The notes under the pieces: model-generated
Seen by the model: the letters and a program-made list of their open reading frames with translations, nothing else
What the model was told of the DNA's origin: nothing
Database searches by the model: none
In this document: in pieces, positions 1 to 5,403 of the stretch
How the letters are laid out: each line of letters starts with the position of its first letter
Numbering within the stretch: position 1 is the stretch's first letter
Program-made: the position numbers and the translations under genes
Assembly (NCBI GenBank): GCA_023452965.1
Contig: JAEXUU010000115.1
Coordinates: forward strand, 1 to 5,403
From: Pseudomonadota bacterium
GTDB lineage: Bacteria > Pseudomonadota > Alphaproteobacteria > Rhizobiales > Beijerinckiaceae
Direction: 5' to 3'
DNA length: 5,403 nt

Positions 1-951
1 CCTTACCACCTCGCCATCGTCATCGGCGGCACCTCGGCCGAGCAGAACCTCAAGACGGTGAAGCTCGCCTCGACCCGCTATCTCGACGGCCTGCCGCCCA
101 AGGGATCGCCCTCCGGTCACGCCTTCCGCGACATCGAGATGGAAGAGGAAATCCACAAGCTGACCCAGTCGCTCGGCGTCGGTGCCCAGTTCGGCGGCAA
201 GTATTTCTGCCATGACGTGCGCGTCATCCGCCTGCCGCGCCATGGCGCCTCGCTGCCGATCGGGCTCGGCGTCTCCTGCTCGGCCGACCGTCAGGCCAAG
301 GGCAAGATCACCCGCGACGGCATCTTCCTCGAGGCGCTGGAAACCGATCCTTCGAAGTACCTGCCGGAGATCGAGGACGCCTCGCTTGGCGGCGAGGTCG
401 TCAAGGTCGACCTCAACCAGCCGATGAGCGAGATACTGGCGACGCTGACCAGGCACCCGGTCAAGACCCGGCTTTCGCTGACCGGGACCATCGTCGTTGC
501 CCGCGACCTCGCCCATGCCAAGATCCGCGAGCGGCTCGAGAGCGGGCAGGGCATGCCTGACTATTTCAAGAATCACCCGGTCTATTATGCCGGCCCGGCC
601 AAGACGCCGGACGGCATGGCCTCGGGCTCCTTCGGTCCGACCACGGCCGGTCGCATGGACTCCTTCGTCGACCAGTTCCAATCCTTCGGCGGCTCGATGG
701 TGATGCTCGCCAAGGGCAACCGCTCCTCGGCGGTGCGCGAGGCCTGCGCGCGCCATGGCGGCTTCTATCTCGGCTCGATCGGCGGCCCGGCGGCGCGCCT
801 CGCCCAGGACTGCATCAAGAAGGTCGAGGTTCTGGAATATCCGGAGCTCGGCATGGAGGCGGTTTGGAAGATCGAGGTCGAGGATTTCCCGGCCTTCATC
901 GTCATCGACGACAAGGGCAACGACTTCTTCAAGGAGCTGAACCTCGGATGA
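1..951 (+). CDS. fumA: Fumarate hydratase class I (4Fe-4S type), 5'-partial
   Basis: Class I fumarase catalyses reversible hydration of fumarate to L-malate in the cytoplasmic TCA cycle, using an oxygen-sensitive 4Fe-4S cluster. The frame is open from base 1, so the gene starts upstream; the GTG at 58 is an internal valine codon. The visible 316 residues correspond to the last three fifths of a family protein of about 540 residues. Visible family motifs (window residue numbers) are [14 protein letters not shown] at 1-14, GGKYFCHD at 65-72, RLPRHGAS at 77-84, VSCSADR at 91-97, AGPAKTP at 197-203, GPTTAGRMD at 212-220, and the [15 protein letters not shown] tail. Cys93 in VSCSADR is the likely third cluster ligand by analogy with E. 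coli FumA; the other two ligands would lie upstream. The C-terminus stops at KELNLG, without the extra cysteine-containing tail of the E. coli enzyme. The stop overlaps the next gene's start. Identity is secure; the symbol follows the E. coli homologue. Confidence 0.95.
   Translation, partial: PYHLAIVIGGTSAEQNLKTVKLASTRYLDGLPPKGSPSGHAFRDIEMEEEIHKLTQSLGVGAQFGGKYFCHDVRVIRLPRHGASLPIGLGVSCSADRQAKGKITRDGIFLEALETDPSKYLPEIEDASLGGEVVKVDLNQPMSEILATLTRHPVKTRLSLTGTIVVARDLAHAKIRERLESGQGMPDYFKNHPVYYAGPAKTPDGMASGSFGPTTAGRMDSFVDQFQSFGGSMVMLAKGNRSSAVREACARHGGFYLGSIGGPAARLAQDCIKKVEVLEYPELGMEAVWKIEVEDFPAFIVIDDKGNDFFKELNLG
931..936 (+). promoter_or_regulatory. Shine-Dalgarno inside the fumarase 3' end
   Basis: AAGGAG lies 11 nt before the ATG at 948, within the last codons of the fumarase gene. 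It supports 948 as the start of the small downstream gene. An in-frame start at 864 would run through fumarase coding sequence and destroy the signal peptide, so it is disfavoured. Confidence 0.65.
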
Positions 952-1280
952 TCGTTCGTGCTGCCGCCGCCGTCCTGCTGACCCTGGTTCCGACCCTCGC
1001 GTTGGCGCAGCCGCGTCCCGTTCCTGCGACCTGCACGCGCGACCTGTTCCAGAACGAGGCTGGCATGCGCCAGCGGCAGTACAAGATGCAGCAGGTCGCC
1101 AATGCCGACCAGGCGACGCAATGCGCAGCCTGGCGCGAGCATGTCGCCTTCATGCAGAAGGCCCGCTCGGTCTTCGCGACCTGCCAGAGCGGACGGGAGC
1201 GCGAGCAGAACGTCGCGCAGATGGACGAGTCGCTCTCCGACTACCGGGTGCTGCTCGCCAATCGTTGCGGCAAGCGCTAG
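948..1280 (+). CDS. Small exported four-cysteine protein, unknown function
   Basis: This encodes a 110-residue protein that I do not recognise as a named family. Residues 1-20 look like a Sec signal peptide: Arg4, a hydrophobic core of Ala/Val/Leu at 5-19, and cleavage expected after ALA at 18-20, before QPRP. The mature part of about 90 residues is rich in Gln, Arg, Glu and Ala, is probably mostly helical, and has four cysteines at 29, 59, 79 and 107. The even number and wide spacing would allow two disulfides between helices in the periplasm. It shows no CXXC, haem-binding CXXCH or lipobox. The start is set by a Shine-Dalgarno at 931-936 and a 4-bp ATGA overlap with the fumarase stop, which implies co-transcription and translational coupling. 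A longer in-frame reading from 864 is probably artefactual. A functional link to fumarase is not evident beyond this coupling. Confidence 0.75.
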   Translation: MIVRAAAAVLLTLVPTLALAQPRPVPATCTRDLFQNEAGMRQRQYKMQQVANADQATQCAAWREHVAFMQKARSVFATCQSGREREQNVAQMDESLSDYRVLLANRCGKR

Positions 1281-1289
1281 CCCGCAACG
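1263..1289 (+). terminator. Possible weak hairpin over the small gene's stop codon
   Basis: CGTTGCGG (1263-1270) is perfectly complementary to CCGCAACG (1282-1289), giving an 8-bp GC-rich stem with an 11-nt loop that contains the TAG stop at 1278-1280. The following bases (TCGGCTTCTCTC) are pyrimidine-rich but lack a clean T-run. It could attenuate transcription, protect the 3' end, or be incidental. Confidence 0.35.
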
Positions 1290-1337
1290 GTCGGCTTCTC
1301 TCACCAAGCTCCGCCCATTTCAGCGAAAGGCGTCGTC

Positions 1338-1994
1338 ATGACCGACCAAGCGCAGCCCCCGCTCAGCGTCGCCGTAATCCCGGTGACGCCGTTCCAGCAG
1401 AACTGCTCGCTGATCTGGTGTACCAAGACCAGGGAGGCGGCGATCGTCGATCCCGGCGGCGATGTCGCGCGCATTCAGGCGGCGTTGAAGGAAACCGGCG
1501 TCAAACCCGTCGCGATCTGGCTGACCCATGGTCATCTCGACCATGCCGGCGGTGCGGCCGAGCTCGCCGAGGCGCTGTCCCTGCCGATCATCGGCCCGCA
1601 CGAGGCTGACAAGTTCCTGCTCGACGCGCTGCCCGAGCAAGGACTGCGCTTCGAGATCCGCGACATGAAGGCCGTGACGCCGACGCGCTGGCTCGCGGAA
1701 GGGGACAGCGTCTCGGTCGGCGACGTCACATTCTCCGTCCAGCACGTGCCGGGCCACACGCCGGGCCATGTCACCTTCTTCCAGAAGGATCTGCGTTTCC
1801 TGCTCGCCGGCGATACGGTCTTCGCCGGTTCTGTCGGCCGCACGGATTTCCCTTATGGCAGCCACAGCGACCTGATCGCCGGCATCAAGGGCAAGCTCCT
1901 GCCGCTCGGCGACGATGTGCAGTTCCTGCCCGGCCACGGCCCGGCGAGCACGCTGGGCGAGGAACGTCAGACCAACCCGTTCCTGCAGGGCTGA
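1338..1994 (+). CDS. MBL-fold metallo-hydrolase, YcbL/glyoxalase II-like
   Basis: This 218-residue cytoplasmic protein has a metallo-beta-lactamase fold. The metal-binding signature THGHLDH is at residues 63-69 (His64, His66, Asp68, His69). The remaining ligands are His140 in PGHTPGH, Asp159 in AGDTVFAGSVGRTDF and His200 in LPGHGPAST, so a complete two-metal site is present. The short length, the GDT-F-GSVGRTDF motif and the TLGEERQTNPFL ending match the YcbL-type subgroup, which lacks the C-terminal substrate-binding domain of classical glyoxalase II (GloB). Family members hydrolyse S-D-lactoylglutathione or similar thioesters in vitro, but the physiological substrate is uncertain, so no symbol is given. 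The start at 1338 is supported by AAAGG at 1326-1330 with 7-nt spacing. The 57-bp gap from the preceding gene and a hairpin within it leave open whether it shares the fumarase transcript. There is no signal peptide. Confidence 0.9.
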   Translation: MTDQAQPPLSVAVIPVTPFQQNCSLIWCTKTREAAIVDPGGDVARIQAALKETGVKPVAIWLTHGHLDHAGGAAELAEALSLPIIGPHEADKFLLDALPEQGLRFEIRDMKAVTPTRWLAEGDSVSVGDVTFSVQHVPGHTPGHVTFFQKDLRFLLAGDTVFAGSVGRTDFPYGSHSDLIAGIKGKLLPLGDDVQFLPGHGPASTLGEERQTNPFLQG

Positions 1995-2001
1995 CAAGAA
2001 A

Positions 2002-2031
2002 AGACCCGCCGCGAGCGCTCGCAGCGGGTCT
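2002..2031. terminator. Strong hairpin, probable (bidirectional) terminator
   Basis: AGACCCGC (2002-2009) pairs perfectly with GCGGGTCT (2024-2031). Inside is a second pairing, CGAG with CTCG, separated from the outer stem by one C-A mismatch. It starts 7 bp after the stop of the MBL-fold gene, a standard place for its terminator. On the + strand the stem is followed only by CTGATTGG. On the minus strand it is followed by TTCTTGT, so with the stem's last bases the RNA would read GGGTCTTTTCTTG. The better U-tract therefore serves minus-strand transcription. Confidence 0.7.
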
Positions 2032-2249
2032 CTGATTGGCCAACGGCCATGTCCCGAACCTGTGCGCGTACATCCGGCGTCACCGGTCCAAATTCATGGC
2101 CGTCTTCAACGGCGCTGGAGGGCCGTGGAACGCCCTCGACATCGCCGTGAACCCGATATGGGTATGCTCCTGCCGTTGCGCAAGGGGGGAGGCGACGCGC
2201 CGGTGCCGGCGGCATTGCCGGGGCTGCGGACCGTGCGATAGTCGCGGCC
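2032..2249. other. Intergenic region upstream of cardiolipin synthase
   Basis: These 218 bp must hold the promoter of the downstream gene if the hairpin at 2002-2031 terminates. I see no clear -35/-10 pair; TATGCT at 2163-2168 is a weak -10-like hexamer without a matching -35. Small inverted repeats occur at 2037-2049 (TGGCC/GGCCA) and 2206-2221 (CCGGC/GCCGG). A 27-codon frame from the ATG at 2158 to the TAG at 2239-2241 has no ribosome-binding site and is not called as a gene. Confidence 0.4.
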
Positions 2250-3707
2250 ATGTGGGAGATTCTCTACGGCTACTGGCCGCATATCCTGGCCGCCCTGTCG
2301 CTTGCGATCACGGCTGTCGCCGCCAGCCACGCCGCGCTGACCAAGGACGAGGTGCGCGCTGCCATCGGCTGGGTCGGCGTCATCCTGCTCTCCCCTTTCC
2401 TTGGCGCACTGATCTATGCGGTCGCTGGCGTCAACCGCATGCGCCGCGCCTCCCTTGTCTCGCAGCGCAAGCAGGAGCCTGGGGCCGGCACGGCGGGCGA
2501 ATCCGCCGCGATTCCCGACGAAGCGGTGGCGCGTGATTTCGGCCGGCGCTTCGCCGCGCTGAAGACGCTCGGCGACAAGGTCGCGCGCCGCCCCCTCAAG
2601 AGCGGCAATGCGATCTCGACCTTGCGGACCGGCGACGAGGCCTATGCCGCGATGGCGGAAGCGATCGCGAGCGCCCAGCGCGCGATCATCCTCGAGACCT
2701 ACATCTTCGACCGCGACCCGATCGGCCTGCGTATTGCCGACGCGCTGATCGCGGCGCTCGGGCGCGGCGTTGCGGTGCGGGTGCTGATCGATGCGGTCGG
2801 CGCGCGCTATTCCGTGCCGAGCATCGTCGGCTACCTGCAGAAGGGCGGGGTGCCGGTCGACGTCTTCAACGGCAACATCATCATGGGATTGCGGCTGCCC
2901 TATGCGAACCTGCGCACGCACCGCAAGCTCCTGATCGTCGATGGGGAGGTTGCCTTCGCCGGCGGCATGAACATCAGGCAGGGCTTCACCCGCGAATTCG
3001 CCGGGGACGCGACGGCACGCGACACGCATTTCCGTATCGCCGGACCGGTGGTCGAGGACCTGCTCGCGGTAGCCGCCGAGGACTGGCGCTTCGCCTCGGG
3101 CGAGGATCTGGCCGGCGCCGCCTGGTCGGTCGCGCCGCAGCCTCCGCCCGGTGAAGGCGGCGTGGTGATGCGCGCCGTCGCCTCGGGGCCGGATTCCAGC
3201 CTCGAGACCAATCACCGGCTGCTGATCGGCGCCTTCTCGGTGGCGCGCGATTCGATCCGGATCATGTCGCCCTATTTCCTGCCGGATCGCGAGCTGATCA
3301 GCGCGCTCGTCACCGCCGCCCGCCGCGGGGTAACGATCGACATCGTCGTGCCCGAGGTCAACAATCTCGTCCTCGTCGACCGCGCCATGCAGGCGCAGTT
3401 CGACCAGGTGCTGAAGGATGGCTGCCGGGTCTGGCGAGCCACCGGGGCATTCGACCATTCCAAGCTGCTCGCCATCGACGGCACCTGGGCCTATGTCGGC
3501 TCGTCCAATCTCGATCCGCGCTCGCTGCGCCTGAATTTCGAGATCGACCTGGAAGTACTGGACGAGGATTTCGCCCGCAGCATCGAGGCCCGCATCGACG
3601 GGGTGATCGCCTCGGCGCGCCCCGTCACTCTGGCGGAGCTCCGGGCCCGCCCTTTTCCGATCCGCCTGCTCGACCGCCTGCTCTGGCTCTGCTCGCCCTA
3701 TCTGTAA
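2250..3707 (+). CDS. cls: Cardiolipin synthase (phospholipase D superfamily)
   Basis: This 485-residue inner-membrane enzyme is predicted to make cardiolipin by transferring a phosphatidyl group between two phosphatidylglycerol molecules, releasing glycerol. Length and layout match bacterial ClsA (E. coli, 486 residues). Two hydrophobic segments at about residues 9-30 and 38-60 form the N-terminal Cls membrane hairpin. Two phospholipase D domains follow, each with an intact HKD motif: His224/Lys226/Asp231 in THRKLLIVD with GGMN just after, and His403/Lys405/Asp410 in DHSKLLAID with GSSN at 417-420. The linker at about 70-95 is polar and low in complexity. ATG 2250 is the first start codon after the in-frame stop at 2148-2150, but no good Shine-Dalgarno precedes it, so expression may be weak or depend on leader structure. 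It converges on the DUF1993 gene. Other PLD-type phospholipid synthases are possible, but the N-terminal hairpin favours Cls. Confidence 0.9.
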   Translation: MWEILYGYWPHILAALSLAITAVAASHAALTKDEVRAAIGWVGVILLSPFLGALIYAVAGVNRMRRASLVSQRKQEPGAGTAGESAAIPDEAVARDFGRRFAALKTLGDKVARRPLKSGNAISTLRTGDEAYAAMAEAIASAQRAIILETYIFDRDPIGLRIADALIAALGRGVAVRVLIDAVGARYSVPSIVGYLQKGGVPVDVFNGNIIMGLRLPYANLRTHRKLLIVDGEVAFAGGMNIRQGFTREFAGDATARDTHFRIAGPVVEDLLAVAAEDWRFASGEDLAGAAWSVAPQPPPGEGGVVMRAVASGPDSSLETNHRLLIGAFSVARDSIRIMSPYFLPDRELISALVTAARRGVTIDIVVPEVNNLVLVDRAMQAQFDQVLKDGCRVWRATGAFDHSKLLAIDGTWAYVGSSNLDPRSLRLNFEIDLEVLDEDFARSIEARIDGVIASARPVTLAELRARPFPIRLLDRLLWLCSPYL

Positions 3708-3729
3708 GGCTGGCCGCTGCACCCAGGGA

Positions 3730-3757
3730 CGTCACGGAGTGACGGAGACACGGTCTC
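3730..3757. repeat. Two adjacent small hairpins after cls
   Basis: CGTCAC-GGA-GTGACG (3730-3744) is immediately followed by GAGAC-ACG-GTCTC (3745-3757), two perfect stems of 6 and 5 bp with 3-nt loops and no spacer, 23 bp after the cls stop. There is no T-tract in either direction. They may protect the 3' end of the cls mRNA or contribute to termination with the larger palindrome downstream. Confidence 0.4.
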
Positions 3758-3781
3758 GTCGAAGTTCGGGCGAGCCGCTTG

Positions 3782-3879
3782 CCGTCGTGGTCGGGCTTGT
3801 CCCGACCATCCACGTCTTCCCGCGACGAGCGCGGTGTTCGAGACGTGGATGCTCGCCACAAGGGCGAGCATGACGACGG
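3782..3879. repeat. Composite inverted repeat, REP/BIME-like, three-hairpin cruciform
   Basis: Two arms lie in inverted orientation. The outer ends CCGTCGT (3782-3788) and ACGACGG (3873-3879) pair. ATCCACGTCT (3808-3817) pairs perfectly with AGACGTGGAT (3841-3850). Each arm holds its own hairpin: TGGTCGGG-CTTGT-CCCGACCA (3788-3808) and ATGCTCGCC-ACAAG-GGCGAGCAT (3849-3871). A third small stem, CCGCG-ACGAG-CGCGG (3820-3834), occupies the centre. Loops CTTGT and ACAAG are complementary because the arms are inverted copies, while the hairpin stems differ in sequence but keep pairing. Dispersed palindromes of this look, which generate spurious peptides such as DGRDKPDHDG when translated, are familiar in Hyphomicrobiales genomes. 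It sits between convergent genes, the usual place for such elements, and could act as a bidirectional terminator or mRNA stabiliser. The structure is directly visible; family membership is from memory. Confidence 0.75.
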
Positions 3880-3928
3880 TCGCCGTGTCCCCGCGCTCGC
3901 GGCGGTGTGGCGAAGGATGCAGCGTGGC

Positions 3929-4447
3929 TCAGGCGTCGAACACGCCCTTGAGGAAATCCTGCTTGCCGATCGAGAAGCAGTTCTCGCGCAGGATCGCGTA
4001 GGCAGTGGTGGCGTGGAAATAGAAGTTGGGCACGGCGAAGCGGGTGAGATAATCCGCGCCCTTCATCGTCACGGTGGCCGACTGGCCGCGCGGGAAGGTG
4101 ACGTCCCGCTCCAGCCCGGCATCGAGCGCCGCCTTGTCGACCGAGGCGACGAAGTCGAGTGTCCGGGCGATCCGCGCCTTGAGTTCCGGGAAGGTCTTTT
4201 CTTCGTCGGGGAAGCGCGGATTATCGCCGCCGGCGAGGCGGGCCGCGGCATTCTTGGCGAAATCCGACATCAGCTGGATCTGTCGGGTGAAGGGCAGCAT
4301 GTCGGGCGCGAGGCGGCTCGACAGCAGCACTTCCGGCTGGATCTTGCGCGTTTCCGCCTCGGCCTGCGCCTTGTCGAGGATGGCGTCGAGCGCCTTCAGG
4401 GTCTGGACGAAGCCGGCGAAGGCGGCGGCGTGAGCGGAAAGCGGCAT
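3929..4447 (-). CDS. DUF1993 family protein
   Basis: This 172-residue protein is recognised as DUF1993 from the pattern DAILDKA (21-27), RLAPDMLPFTRQIQLMSDFAKNA (with key residues Arg45 to Ala67), the FPELKARIARTLDF segment (86-99), GADYLTRFAVPNFYFHATTAYAILR (Gly130 to Arg154, including His145) and a C-terminal GKQDFLKG. The family is a helical bundle that I recall being placed in the DinB/YfiT-like superfamily. Its biochemical role is not established, so none is given. There is no signal peptide or membrane segment; it is likely cytoplasmic. The start ATG is preceded by GGAG with 7-nt spacing (CTGGAGCCCGACC before the ATG). It lies downstream of efp in the same direction, but the efp terminator stands only 22 bp before its start. 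It therefore needs either read-through or a promoter overlapping that terminator. It converges on cls across the palindromic region. Confidence 0.85.
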   Translation of the reverse strand: MPLSAHAAAFAGFVQTLKALDAILDKAQAEAETRKIQPEVLLSSRLAPDMLPFTRQIQLMSDFAKNAAARLAGGDNPRFPDEEKTFPELKARIARTLDFVASVDKAALDAGLERDVTFPRGQSATVTMKGADYLTRFAVPNFYFHATTAYAILRENCFSIGKQDFLKGVFDA

Positions 4448-4469
4448 GGTCGGGCTCCAGAAACGGAAA

Positions 4470-4488
4470 CGGGCCCGGAAAGGGCCCG
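4470..4488 (-). terminator. Intrinsic terminator of efp
   Basis: Read on the minus strand, CGGGCCC-TTTCC-GGGCCCG is a perfect 7-bp GC stem with a 5-nt loop, followed by TTTCCGTTTCTGG, an interrupted T-tract. It begins 47 bp after the efp stop codon. Its 3' side ends 22 bp before the DUF1993 start, so it separates, or attenuates between, the two co-directional genes. Confidence 0.7.
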
Positions 4489-4535
4489 CTGCCTCATTCT
4501 ATAGCATGCGCCGTCACGCCGGCATCGGCGCGCGA

Positions 4536-5105
4536 TCAATCCTTCGCGCGCTCGACATAGGAGCCGTCGGCGGTCATCACCACGATGCGGGTGCCGACGC
4601 CGACATGCGGCGGCACGGCCGAGCGCACGCCGTTCGACAGGATCGCCGGCTTGTAGGAGGAGGAGGCCGTCTGGCCCTTGGTCACAGGCTCGGTCTCGAC
4701 CACCTCGAGCGTGACGCGCTGCGGCAGCTCGATCGCCACGGCGCGGTCGTCGAACACCGAGAGGGTGACCTTCATGCCTTCCTGGAGATAGGCGGCGAGA
4801 TCGCCGACCACATCGCCGTCGACCGGCAGCTGGTCATAGGTCTCGGGGTTCATGAAGACGTATTGCTCGCCGTCCTGGTAGAGATAGGTGAAGTCGCGAT
4901 CCTCGACATAGGCGCGCTCGACCTGCTCTGTCGTCTTGTAGCGCTGCGTCACCTTCACGCCGTCCGCGATGCGGCGCATGTCGATCTGCGTCGTCGGCGT
5001 GCCCTTGCCGGGGAAGAAGCTCTCGGCCGACAGCACCGAGCAGAGGTGCCCGTCGACTTCGAGGACGTTGCCCTTGCGGACAGAGGAGGCGATGACCTTG
5101 ACCAC
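4536..5105 (-). CDS. efp: Elongation factor P
   Basis: EF-P binds between the ribosomal P and E sites and rescues ribosomes stalled on consecutive prolines. The 189-residue length is typical. Three domains are readable: an N-terminal KOW-like domain (about 1-63) with loop FPGKGTPTT, a middle OB domain (about 64-128) with [26 protein letters not shown], and a C-terminal OB domain (about 129-189) containing [26 protein letters not shown] and the ending YVERAKD. Lys34, at the tip of the PGKG loop, is at the same position as the E. coli lysine that receives beta-lysine. The start is a GTG (5103-5105) preceded by AAGGA (5113-5117) with 7-nt spacing; no ATG is available close by. The divergent neighbour is the epmA homologue, which supports beta-lysylation of this EF-P. 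A terminator follows at 4470-4488. Confidence 0.97.
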   Translation of the reverse strand: MVKVIASSVRKGNVLEVDGHLCSVLSAESFFPGKGTPTTQIDMRRIADGVKVTQRYKTTEQVERAYVEDRDFTYLYQDGEQYVFMNPETYDQLPVDGDVVGDLAAYLQEGMKVTLSVFDDRAVAIELPQRVTLEVVETEPVTKGQTASSSYKPAILSNGVRSAVPPHVGVGTRIVVMTADGSYVERAKD

Positions 5106-5220
5106 TTGAAATTCCTTGCTGGTGCGCGGCGGAGGGGCGCGCTATGCCGATTTCATCGCCGCGCAACTACCGCATTTATGCGCAAAACGGAAGCTGGCTG
5201 ACGGGTTTGCCAGAGGATCC
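5106..5220. promoter_or_regulatory. Divergent efp/epmA promoter region
   Basis: These 115 bp separate the divergent starts and must contain both promoters. No textbook -35/-10 pair is evident on either strand. An AT-rich near-palindrome, CGCAT-TT-ATGCG (5171-5182), lies towards the middle and is the only candidate for a shared element. AGAGG at 5212-5216 is a Shine-Dalgarno for epmA, four bases before its ATG. Promoter function is inferred from gene layout only. Confidence 0.5.
5113..5117 (-). promoter_or_regulatory. Shine-Dalgarno of efp, fixing a GTG start
   Basis: AAGGA on the minus strand lies 7 nt from the GTG at 5103-5105. The encoded N-terminus [12 protein letters not shown] matches the normal EF-P beginning, so the GTG start is well supported. 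Confidence 0.75.
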
Positions 5221-5403
5221 ATGAACGAAAATCCCCCGCCCTTCTGGCGGCCGGACATCCATGCCGACCGGCGTCCAGCGCTCATGGCGCGGGGCCGCGT
5301 CAAGGCGGCGCTGCGGCGCTGGTTCGAGGCGCGTGATTTTGTCGAGGTCGAGGCGGCGCTGCTGCAGGTTTCGCCCGGCAACGAGACGCATCTGCACGGC
5401 TTC
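5221..5403 (+). CDS. epmA: EF-P beta-lysylation protein EpmA, 3'-partial
   Basis: EpmA (GenX/PoxA/YjeA) is a paralogue of the class II lysyl-tRNA synthetase catalytic core. It lacks the anticodon-binding domain, activates (R)-beta-lysine with ATP and attaches it to Lys34 of EF-P. Only the first 61 residues are present; the family is about 325-350 residues, so most of the gene lies beyond the window. Visible features are the lead FWRPDIHADRRPALMARGRVKAALRRWF (Phe8 to Phe35, key residues RR and R-RVK), then FVEVEAALLQVSPGNETHLHGF, the class II motif 1 region with the SPGNETHL signature typical of alphaproteobacterial EpmA. The ATG at 5221 follows AGAGG at short spacing. Divergent orientation with efp strongly supports EpmA over a true lysyl-tRNA synthetase, whose N-terminal anticodon-binding domain would precede this region. 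The motif 2 and 3 residues cannot be seen. Confidence 0.9.
   Translation, partial: MNENPPPFWRPDIHADRRPALMARGRVKAALRRWFEARDFVEVEAALLQVSPGNETHLHGF

Noticed and set aside
864..947. A 28-codon N-terminal extension of the small exported protein
   Set aside because: It overlaps fumarase coding sequence, would bury the signal peptide, and the ATG at 948 has a proper Shine-Dalgarno.
1320..1997. A 225-codon minus-strand frame opposite the MBL-fold gene
   Set aside because: The + strand frame carries all metal-ligand motifs; the antisense frame has no recognisable features.
2158..2241. A 27-codon upstream frame (starting MGMLLPLRKGGG) before cls
   Set aside because: No ribosome-binding site and no recognisable motif; kept only as a note in the cls start finding.
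2106..3722. A 538-codon open frame on the minus strand opposite cls
   Set aside because: It is antisense to a gene with two intact HKD motifs. Long antisense frames are expected in high-GC DNA, and the translation is a low-complexity Arg/Gly/Asp/Ala-rich sequence with no recognisable domain.
3625..3861. Minus-strand frame containing a DVDGRDKPDHDG peptide
   Set aside because: This peptide is the translation of the palindromic repeat at 3782-3879, a frequent source of spurious proteins in Hyphomicrobiales annotations.
3880..3928. A small GC hairpin (CCGC-GCTC-GCGG, 3891-3902) after the DUF1993 stop
   Set aside because: Four base pairs and no T-tract; too weak to call a terminator, and the large palindrome nearby is the better candidate.
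3779..4504. A 241-codon + strand frame opposite the DUF1993 gene
   Set aside because: It is a shadow of a well-recognised gene; it begins in the palindrome and resembles no family.
4446..5201. A 251-codon + strand frame opposite efp
   Set aside because: It is antisense to an unmistakable EF-P; its His/Arg/Asp/Leu-rich composition is typical of antisense translation.

Overview
This is a high-GC window, and the protein sequences look like ordinary chromosome of an alphaproteobacterium, most likely Hyphomicrobiales (Rhizobiales). The EF-P and EpmA sequences are of the rhizobial type. The intergenic palindrome at 3782-3879 also belongs to a class of dispersed repeat common in that order. I cannot fix the genus; a Bosea/Methylobacterium/Bradyrhizobium-like organism is a guess.

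Left part (1-1994, + strand): the C-terminal 316 codons of a class I (4Fe-4S) fumarate hydratase run in from outside the window. The stop overlaps (ATGA) the start of a small exported four-cysteine protein of unknown function. A separate MBL-fold hydrolase of the YcbL/glyoxalase II-like type follows after 57 bp. A strong hairpin at 2002-2031 closes this part.

Middle (2032-3928): a 218-bp gap without a convincing gene, then a full-length cardiolipin synthase with two membrane segments and two intact HKD motifs. Between its stop and the convergent DUF1993 gene lies about 220 bp of structured non-coding DNA: two small adjacent hairpins and a roughly 98-bp composite inverted repeat that can fold into a three-hairpin cruciform.

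Right part (3929-5403): on the minus strand, efp (elongation factor P, lysine 34 present, GTG start) is followed by its terminator and then a DUF1993 gene. Divergent from efp, separated by 115 bp, is the start of epmA, whose family attaches beta-lysine to EF-P Lys34. Substrate and modifying enzyme are therefore encoded head to head.

Nearly everything is core metabolism, membrane lipid synthesis and translation. I found no phage, insertion sequence, CRISPR, RNA gene or defence cassette, and no convincing undescribed multi-gene system. The items most worth a second look are the composite palindrome, the small secreted protein coupled to fumarase, and a terminator whose T-tract faces the strand with no visible gene.
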